Source: Erythroxylum novogranatense
Lineage: Eukaryota; Streptophyta; Magnoliopsida; Malpighiales; Erythroxylaceae
Reading direction: 5' to 3'
DNA: 64,000 bases
Assembly: GCA_029891385.1 (NCBI GenBank)
Contig: CM057232.1
Location: 70,829,824-70,893,823 of the forward strand
Under the pieces are notes generated by a model, which saw only the letters and a program-made list of their open reading frames with translations, ran no database searches and was not told the DNA's origin. Position numbers and translations under genes: made by a program. The stretch's first letter is position 1. Each line of letters starts with the position of its first letter. This document shows positions 57,059 to 64,000 of the stretch, one piece after another.

Positions 57059-57142
57059 TGATAAGTCGACTTGTACCATGTGTAAGTCGACTTACACATG
57101 TTCGGTACCGATAAGTCGACTTGTTCATTCGATAAGTCGACT
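57059..57142. repeat. AAGTCGACTT palindromes immediately outside the D LTR
   Basis: Four copies of AAGTCGACTT at 57063, 57083, 57113 and 57133, with ataagtcgacttgt context as in the D and E leaders. Positions 57077-57100 form a perfect 24-bp palindrome centred on the SalI site (catgtgtaagtc and its complement). The array lies between C protease and the D LTR, where no leader sequence is expected. Confidence 0.88.
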
Positions 57143-57157
57143 TGTTCAAATCGATCA

Positions 57158-58977
57158 TCGTTTATTTGTGCCCTAAAGGCAATCCCTTTAACGCGTTTTA
57201 TTCAAAGTCGTGTGCGGACTTTATGAATAAATAAAGAAAAGGCATTATTCATTAATTTGATATTCATAAACATTGTTTATGAATTGATTGGATCTTTAAT
57301 CTAATTAATGAAGTCCATGATATATGACATAGCATGAAGGAAATTATGATGTGTTCATACTCCCGAGATTCCTATCATGTGCAATTATATCAAGATTCAA
57401 ATTCTCCTAGTCATAGGATTAATGAGACCGACATCATTAATCCGGATAGACTAGCACATGTCATATTCCTTGATTGGATCAGCGGTGGATCTCGTAAGCT
57501 GTAAATATGAGATATTTAGAATTGACATGTGGATGCTTACTAGCGGTAGTAAGTTCATTGGATGACCGCTATGAGATCATCACATGGATATCTTATCTAA
57601 GTGTCGTTGATAGTCTCATCATAGCAATGGTGCAAGTATCCTTAGACTTGAGGTACTCAAGGATATCTTGAATCTTGATCACCGCTTTGACTCCATTCCT
57701 TGTTGCCTTCGAGAGGTAACTCGTAGGGTGGTGCTTGGGTGCAGCTTGAGGTATTCAAGATAATTGAGTAGCCAATAAAGGATTCACCACTACGGATTAG
57801 CGTAAGAGATACCATAGCTTCTTGTCGGGATCATTACTAAAAGTTAAAGATGTATGTCATGAAGAGTGTCTTCATTGACATATAAAGTAATGAGTCCCAG
57901 TGACAAGAACCGATATCACTGGGCTAGACTCGCCTAGTGAGAGTCGACACTTTGACCATACTCATAACCAAGTGGGGCATAGGATGGTGAAAGGACTAAT
58001 TGCACAGAATTGTCATGGAAGGGTTTGTGATCCGGTTCGTGATGAATACATCAAACCGATTACTTTCCGATCAATCGGGGTCATGATGTGTTACTAGATA
58101 CCGCCATGACTTGCTCGGATTAATTGTTAATCTAAGTGGCCAATATAACCGGAACCTAAAGGGTCGACGATAAGAGTGTTTCGGAGAATCAGAAAATAGT
58201 AATTAGACGAGTTCCAATTATGGAGAGCATTAGATTAAATGGATCCCGATGGATTGGGATATGTCCGATGAGATCGCGACATCGATATTGCTAAGAAAGG
58301 TTTAGGAGTGTTTCAAAGACAGGGCCGATAGGCAGTTGTAGACCCAATTTAGCTTGATCGACCTCTTAGTAATTATATATATGTTAATTAATTAAGTAAT
58401 TAAGTAATTAATATATATATATATGGACATGTGCGTGGAATGAAGGGAAGAAGAGATTAGCTTTGACTTTTCAAAGTTCATTTCTTTAATTCATTAATAA
58501 ATGAATGGCTTAAAGCCATCCACTTGGCTTCTTCTTATGGAACACTTTTAAAGAGTTAAAAGATACATAAAAGAGGCTTAGATGAGGATGGCCGACGGTT
58601 TTTGCAAGGGTGAGAAGAAGAAGAAAACTTAATTGTTAAGTTAGCTTTGAAAGGTGATTTTCAAGTCTTCTCCTTAAGCAACCATCGAATTCTCTTCTTC
58701 TCCAAGCATGGGCCAACGTTTCTCTCAAGCTCTCCAGGACAGAGGTAGGCTCTAGCAGGCTTTAATCTGTTCAAGCTATTCCCGAGTCAAAGGGGTTTGA
58801 CTCGGTTAGATTTTCTAATCTCTGCGTGGATCACCTTTAGAGATAGTCTCTTTTGGCTATTTAGGTTGATGTCTTCATACCGATACCTGGATCCTGGGAT
58901 TCGGGAAAGTCCTGGGAACAAAAATTTTTGTTTTCCGCTGCCGGTACATGTGATGTACCTCCCGGGATTTTCCTACA
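57158..58977 (+). mobile_element. D 5' LTR (about 1820 bp)
   Basis: Reads gtgccctaaaggcaatccct near the start and cctcccgggattttcctaca at the end, the complement of the E LTR ends. It contains TAATTAAGTAATTAAG/TATATATA microsatellite at about 58382-58424. Confidence 0.9.
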
Positions 58978-60089
58978 GTGGTATCAGAGCGTCTGGTATC
59001 CCGTATGAAGCTAAAACCTAAGCGAGATCAGAAACCCTAATGGAATTTGCTGTTGATGCATGCTATCTTTTCAGATTTCGAATTTATATTGTGATATGAT
59101 TTTCGAAATTTTTCTGCCCATAATTGTTCATAACATGTTAGAGAATATGTCTATGAAATTTGAGAATTTATCGATTTGATTTGATATAGTTTTGATAATT
59201 AATTCCCTAAGGTTACAGATGTTGTTTTGTGAAACGATTCTGGAACAGGCATGAGTATAAAATCGAGAATAAATTCTATAAAAATGTTTTTTCGGATTTT
59301 CCTTCACCTACATGTCTCTAAGATGTTGCTGAATGTCTGTGAGCATGGAAATTGGATTTCAAGGTGATTGGATATTTATTCACGAATTTATTCTATGCTG
59401 TTGGGAATTGCTGTGCTGATGAACACAGATTTTGAATCGGTTTTGTTATTTAGGTTGACTGAGTTTTTGATGGCCTAAAATCCTGAAAAAATTCATGTAG
59501 CATGTTCTGAACATGTACTAACCTATGCAATTTTCTCAGAATTTATTGAAATTGTTTCATTGATCATTTTGAGCAATGTACAGAACTGGACAGTTTTGTG
59601 AAAATTGTTGGGACTGTTTTGCTTGGCTTGATTGAGTGTGCTTTTTCAGTTCCAATGACTTGAACCATTTTTAATGTGATTAAAAATGTGTTATTTGATG
59701 TAATATGATTGCCAAACTGAATTGCTTGAAGTTGCTTTTCCAAGAATTTTTGAATGCCGAATTGATCACATTAGCGTCTCGGTAGTATCTTGCATTATCT
59801 TGTTTGTTTTGACCGTCATATTTTTTATGGCATGTGCTGAAGTAAATTGGATAATGTATGTGCTAGCTAGAGATGCTTAGGTTGATAATTAGGGTGTTCC
59901 TAAATTATTAGGAAATTAATGAGTTTTGACCCATTTCAAGCTTTTCATATAGTTTGACTATTTAAGGCATTCATGAATCAATGAAGTGTTCATTGAGGCA
60001 TCAATTCACAGATATTACCCTAGGTATGATGGTGTTGAGAATTGGAATTGTACTGATTGAGGAATTAGCCGATTAGAGATTTTAGCAAA

Positions 60090-60330
60090 ATTCCTGAATA
60101 AGTCGACTTGTATATGGTATAAAGTCGACATTTGTTCAAGATTTTGGACTTGTGGATAGGAATAATAACACTTGTTCAAGATCTCAAAGATAAGTCCACT
60201 TGTAGTACCTTGTAAGTCCACTTGTTCATGGGCAGATGACATAAGTCGACTTGTGTCACACAAGCCCACTTGTGTGGGCAGAAGCATAAGTCGACTTGCA
60301 TTTGATGAAAGTCGACTTGTGGCATGCATA
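60090..60330 (+). repeat. Interspersed AAGTCGACTT palindromes in the D leader
   Basis: Units such as ataagtcgacttgt (60097, 60242, 60286) mixed with decayed forms ataagtccacttgt (60190, 60213). Also an acacaagcccacttgtgtgg inverted repeat near 60260. Equivalent to E 40430-40620. Confidence 0.85.
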
Positions 60331-60521
60331 GTGGGATGATGGATGATTTTAGGTATAGACTCAATGTGATTGATGAAATGCCCTAAATCATATCATATAG
60401 TCATGGTGACTATAATCCTACGGCTTGAGAAGAAGTAGATGAGACCCAAATCCTCCTCGGTATATGAAAACTAACGCTTCCATTAATATGGTAAGAACCG
60501 GAGTTTTATAGGGTTGGGTTG

Positions 60522-60816
60522 TTGAGCTAACCTCAAGCTCACTCTATACGAATATGTTCGAACCATGAAAATAAGATTTTCGGATTAATGGGTCGGTTTT
60601 CCTAGAAGTGTTGATTTGTTGAGCTAACCTCAAGGTCAACGTGGACAGAGGCGAAATTAGGTAGCATACATCAGATGTATGCGCATCAAAGAGTTGATAC
60701 CCAATGTAAGTGCATACATCAACAAGTTGACAGCACTGATCGATAGTTGTGTCTAAGAAGTAATTGGTATATCTGATACCTCCCGAGACATAAGGTGGCT
60801 TGTTGAGCAAACTCAA
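60522..60816 (+). repeat. Three hairpin repeats in the D leader
   Basis: TTGAGCTAACCTCAA at 60522-60536 and 60619-60633, TTGAGCAAACTCAA at 60803-60816, each preceded by TTG and followed by AAGCTC or GGTCA. They match the E hairpins (TTGGGTAAACCCAA) with paired changes in the stem. Confidence 0.8.
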
Positions 60817-60940
60817 GGTCATTCTTAATGTCGGTTATCGATGATACAATTGGTATGACCGATACCTACCGATTGACCTAAGTCCTTATGATCATGCAGG
60901 CATTTCTATTCTATCATTCCTTCTCTCTATCGCTAGGTTG

Positions 60941-61720
60941 ATTGAAGAAGTCTTTCGATGTAAATTTTCGCCTCTATTCGGACCGAATTTTCTTGATTGG
61001 TGAGGAATCGAGAATTGTTCTTAGATCCGAGGAACGGGATACGTCTAGATTTTCACTTCGGTTACTTTCTTTGTCGATGCTTCGATAAGGATCGAAAGCA
61101 TATTGTAAGCATCTAAAGGGCGATGATATGGATACTTGCTTTATACTTGCCTCGATGTCACTAGAGCTGCAGGAGCAAAGACGAGTCCATGGATGCTCAC
61201 TCTATAGTATTTCATCTTAGGGAGCTGTTTGATGAGTAAGCTTCGATTCGAAAGGTTCGAGACCTCGAGGCTTCTCTTCACCATTAAAGATGGCTCCAGG
61301 ATATCTGGCATGCAATATACCCTGAGGATGAATGGCTATATTGAGAGATTGGATGTCTTAGGATTTGTAATGGATTATGAGTTAAGTAGAGACTTAATTC
61401 TAGTTGGATTGTCTGACAGTTATTCACAGTTCGAGATAAACTATCGGATAAACCAAATATCCACAACAATTCTGGTGATCAATCCTTTCAAGACAAATGA
61501 AAGGTGCTATCAAGAAGGATAGCAAGCAAGTGCTAATGGTGGATGCTTCTTCTTCTAGTTCAAGGAAGAAAAAGGACAAGAAACCAAAGGGAAGTGCCAT
61601 CAAAGAAAAACCAAAGATTCTGCCCCAAAAGGATTTTGCTTTCATTGTGGCAAGTCTAGCCACCAGAGGCTAAACCGTAAAATCTATCGAGTTCTTGAAG
61701 CGAAGAAGGCATCGATGCCT
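60941..61720 (+). pseudogene. D gag, broken
   Basis: Corresponds to E 38853-39667. Readable: LASMSLELQEQRRVHGC-like sequence (61150-61200, mixed frames), MQYTLRMNGYIERLDVLGFV (61304 on), DSYSQFEINYRI (61420), then a Lys-rich part and the zinc knuckle remnant CFHCGKSSHQRLNRK (61637-61681), where the last Cys is gone. The start codon region near 60960-60990 has lost the MSSS start seen in E. Inactive. Confidence 0.82.
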
Positions 61721-61779
61721 CTACCTCTTCAAATATGTTTGTCATCGAGGTTAATACTATTCTGATCCAAACATATCAG

Positions 61780-62300
61780 ATTTGATACCGGATGTGGCTC
61801 ATACATATGAAATGATATCTGAGGGCCTCGAGGACGAGAAAGCTCATAAAAGGAGAACTAGACCTTCGTGTAGGTAATGCAACAAGAGTTGCCACATTAG
61901 CCGTAGACACTTATGTCTTGTTCCTCCTAGTGGGCTTATATTCAAATTGGATGATTGACATTTTGTACTGTTTTAAACAAAGAACATATCAGTATGTTTT
62001 ATGTTTAATTAGATTTGGTTTCCATTGGACTTTTAGTAGCAATGGTTGTTATATTAGTTGCAATGGAATGCTCTATGGTACTGGTACATTATGCAATAGA
62101 ATTGACATATTAGATATGTCATATCCAGTTATGAATGTCAATGACGCGGAAAGACATAATCGAGATAATTTAAAATCAACTTACTTATGGCATTGTCGAC
62201 TTGGCCATATAAATGAGACACGCATCGCTAAGCTCCATAAGAGTGGATGTTTAGGTCATTTGATTATGAATCATATGACACATGCGAATCTTGTTTATTA
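61780..62300 (+). pseudogene. D protease and GAG-pre-integrase region
   Basis: DTGCGSYI at 61786-61809 is the copia aspartic protease active site (DTG intact), followed by TGA and TGA stops within 10 codons. From 61918 an open frame gives IRFGFHWTFSSNGCYIS and NLKSTYLWHCRLGHINETRI, the pre-integrase and zinc-binding part (His-Cys-x3-His), ending MNHMTHANLVY with a stop at 62299-62301. Confidence 0.87.
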
Positions 62301-62301
62301 G

Positions 62302-63060
62302 GCAAGATGACTAAGTAATCCTTTAAAGGAAAGGGTAAGCGAGTGAATGGAATATTAGACCTAATACATTCGGATGTATGTGGTCCGATGTCCATCCATG
62401 CCATAAGTGGTTGTTTTACTTCATTACTTTTATCGGTGATTATTCACGATATAGGTACAGATGTCGATGAGATACAAATCAAGCGTTTGAAACGCTCAAA
62501 TAATTGAAATGAAGTAGAAAACTAACTTGGTAAAAGTATGAATACATTACGATCGATCGTGGTGGAAAATGCTTAGACCAATAGTTTTGATTATCTCGAG
62601 ATAATAGGATTTTATCTCAAGATACTCCACCTTACACGCCGCAAAGACAAAGGTGTGGTGAAAGGAGAAATCGAACCTTAGTAGACTTAGTGCGATTGAT
62701 GATAGGTTTTGCATTTTGGGAATATCGCCAAGGCAGCTTGTTTACTTGCTAAACAGAGTTCCATTAAAGGCAGTTGTGGTTACTCCATATGGAGATATGG
62801 ACTAACTGAAAGCCCTATCTTTCTCATCTGAAAGTTTGGGGTTGTCCTGCTTATGTGAAGCGAACACAGTCAGATTAGCTTGATGCAAAGTCTGACAAGT
62901 GTTTGTTCGTAGGATATCGTGGAATATCAATTCTACCTTGCTGAGGAACAAAAGTTGTTTGTTTCCAAGCATGCTGTTTTCTTAAAGAAAGAGTTTCTTT
63001 TACAAGAGGACAGTGGGAGCAAAGTTGAACTTGGAGAAGTTCAAGATGCTCGAACAAACA
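62302..63060 (+). pseudogene. D integrase, broken
   Basis: VNGILDLIHSDVCGPMS at 62342-62392 contains the first catalytic Asp. Then frame changes; MIGFAFWEYRQGSLFTC (62699 on) belongs to the later core, where copia integrases carry the catalytic Glu shortly before (lost here). Following are pieces of the C-terminal part (KVWGCPAYVK-like in mixed frames near 62830-62860, KCLFVGYRG-like near 62900, FVSKHAVFLKKEFLL near 62960). At least five stops or frame changes. Confidence 0.83.
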
Positions 63061-63229
63061 TAGATTAATCGTCGAATCAAACTGTCACTCATATAGATGA
63101 GGTAATGATTCAACCTTCATCGCATTACTGCAATTTCAGAGGTTAAGTAGGATACGACTTGTTCGAGAGATATGAATTTCTTGTAAGTGAGCAGAATGGC
63201 GATTGCTCATATGAGATGATGCGCCTACT

Positions 63230-64000
63230 ACCTATGAGCGAGTTCGAAAATTTGAGTGCGGAACATGGCTTTGTGCCATAAAATCTGAAATGGATTCCAT
63301 GTATAAAAACCAAGTATGGACTTTGGTTGTTACACCTGAAGGGATAAAACCCACAGGGTGCAAAGGGTTTTCGTAAGAAAACCAACATGGATGGTAATTT
63401 GATTACCTATAAAGCAATGCTTACGGTTAAAGGATTTCGCCACGCATAAAGAGTTGACTATGACAAAACCTTCAGCCCCGTAGCAATGCTTAAATCCATT
63501 AGCATACTCTTAGCCATTGCCACTCATTATGATTATGAGATATGGCAAATGGATGTGAAGACAGCTTTCCTGAGAGGAAATCTACCCGAGGATGTGTATG
63601 ACACAACCTGAGGGCTTCACTTCCATCGATGGCGAAAAGGTATGCAAGCTTCAGAAATCCATGTTTGGATTGAAGCAAGCATCCAGGAGTTCGAATATCC
63701 GTTTTGATAAGGTACTCAAAGAGTTTGATTTCTCACAAAATCCGGATGATCATTGTGTGTATAAGAAGGTTAATGGGACTGCAATCGTATTCCTTTTGTT
63801 GTATGTAGATGACATACTGTTACTGGGAAACGAAGTCTCTATGCTGCATTCAGTTAAAATTTGGTTGTCCAATCAATTTGCGATGAAAGACCTTTATGAA
63901 GCAACTTATATCCTAGGGATATAGATTTATAGAGATAAATCAAAAGGTTGCTTGGTCTTTCACAATCATCGCATATAGATGAGATGCTAAAGAGGTTCAA
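63230..64000 (+). pseudogene. D reverse transcriptase, runs off the window
   Basis: MSEFENLSAEHGFVP, then a stop, then KKTNMDGNLITYKAMLTVKGF (63380-63440), DYDKTFSPVAMLKSISILLA and IWQMDVKTAFLRGN (first catalytic Asp, 63540-63580). A one-base change near 63590 moves the frame to 63592-63924: MTQPEGFTS, KLQKSMFGLKQASRS, FDFSQNPDDHCVYKK, LLYVDDILLLGNE (catalytic YVDD intact) and NQFAMKDLYEATYILGI, then TAG at 63922-63924 followed by IYRDKS. The thumb continues past the right edge. Better preserved than in E. Confidence 0.9.

Larger units (their letters stand above)
58978..60940 (+). mobile_element. D leader with primer site and structured repeats
   Basis: TGGTATCAGAGC at 58979-58990, then about 1.95 kb without any coding domain, collinear with the E leader. 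SalI palindromes (60090-60330) and the hairpin repeats (60522-60816) are annotated separately. A long leader of this kind is conserved between D and E. Confidence 0.85.
57158..64000 (+). mobile_element. D: Ty1/copia element inserted in C, runs off the window
   Basis: 5' LTR 57158-58977, primer site 58979-58990, long leader, gag, protease, integrase and reverse transcriptase in copia order. The same family as E in opposite orientation (LTR, leader repeats and proteins all correspond). The LTR outer end is changed (TCGTTTATTTGTG against TGTTAGAGTAGTG in E). RNase H and the 3' LTR are outside the window. Decayed by stops and frame changes throughout. Confidence 0.92.

Noticed and set aside
1..64000. 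Host plant gene or bacterial operon
   Set aside because: Every frame with recognisable protein similarity is gag-pol of Ty3/gypsy or Ty1/copia type; remaining frames are short, low-complexity or antisense.

Overview
This window is a plant (angiosperm) repeat block. It consists almost entirely of nested LTR retrotransposons, and I see no convincing host gene, rRNA or tRNA gene. The plant origin follows from Ty3/gypsy chromovirus-type and Ty1/copia-type elements, from TGGTATCAGAG primer-binding sites (initiator-methionine tRNA type) next to LTR ends, and from the AT-rich sequence. Coding regions are all transposon gag-pol and all carry stops or frameshifts. The species cannot be named from the sequence.

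Element names used below: H, J, F, G, A, B, C (gypsy-like) and D, E (copia-like). Layout from left to right: 1-139 is a scrap of a G/F-type LTR on the minus strand. Positions 140-10682 hold H, a mosaic of plus-strand long LTRs with a minus-strand solo LTR (1320-5915, target duplication AATTG) nested inside, then a primer-binding site, a 0.6-kb non-coding interior, a polypurine tract and a truncated 3' LTR. Positions 10684-10925 hold a small repeat with 25-bp tandem units. Positions 10926-12057 and 25485-27489 are the split interior of G (minus strand), whose 5' LTR runs 27490-30476. F (12058-25484, minus strand, target duplication TGTTG) sits inside G as a complete but non-coding LTR element, and itself contains the solo LTR J (17552-22091).

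A (minus-strand gypsy, from 30477) is inserted in G's LTR. Its pol and gag lie in three blocks (32927-34017, 43522-44539, 50671-52750). These were split by copia E (34018-43521, minus strand), gypsy B (44540-50670, minus strand) and gypsy C (from about 52751, plus strand). Copia D (57158 to the right edge, plus strand) lies inside C. G > A > C > D is therefore four levels of nesting, and the right-hand halves of all four lie outside the window.

The most interesting structure is non-coding. Arrays of short GC-rich palindromes (core like CTCGCCGCGGCGAG, about 22-27 bp apart) recur in LTRs of several families that are otherwise AT-rich. A twin hairpin about 400 bp from the LTR 3' end is shared by B, C, F and G. 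A TATA box plus hairpin is shared by A, H and J. The copia leaders of D and E carry repeated hairpins that covary between copies, and SalI-centred palindromes that also occur immediately outside the D LTR.
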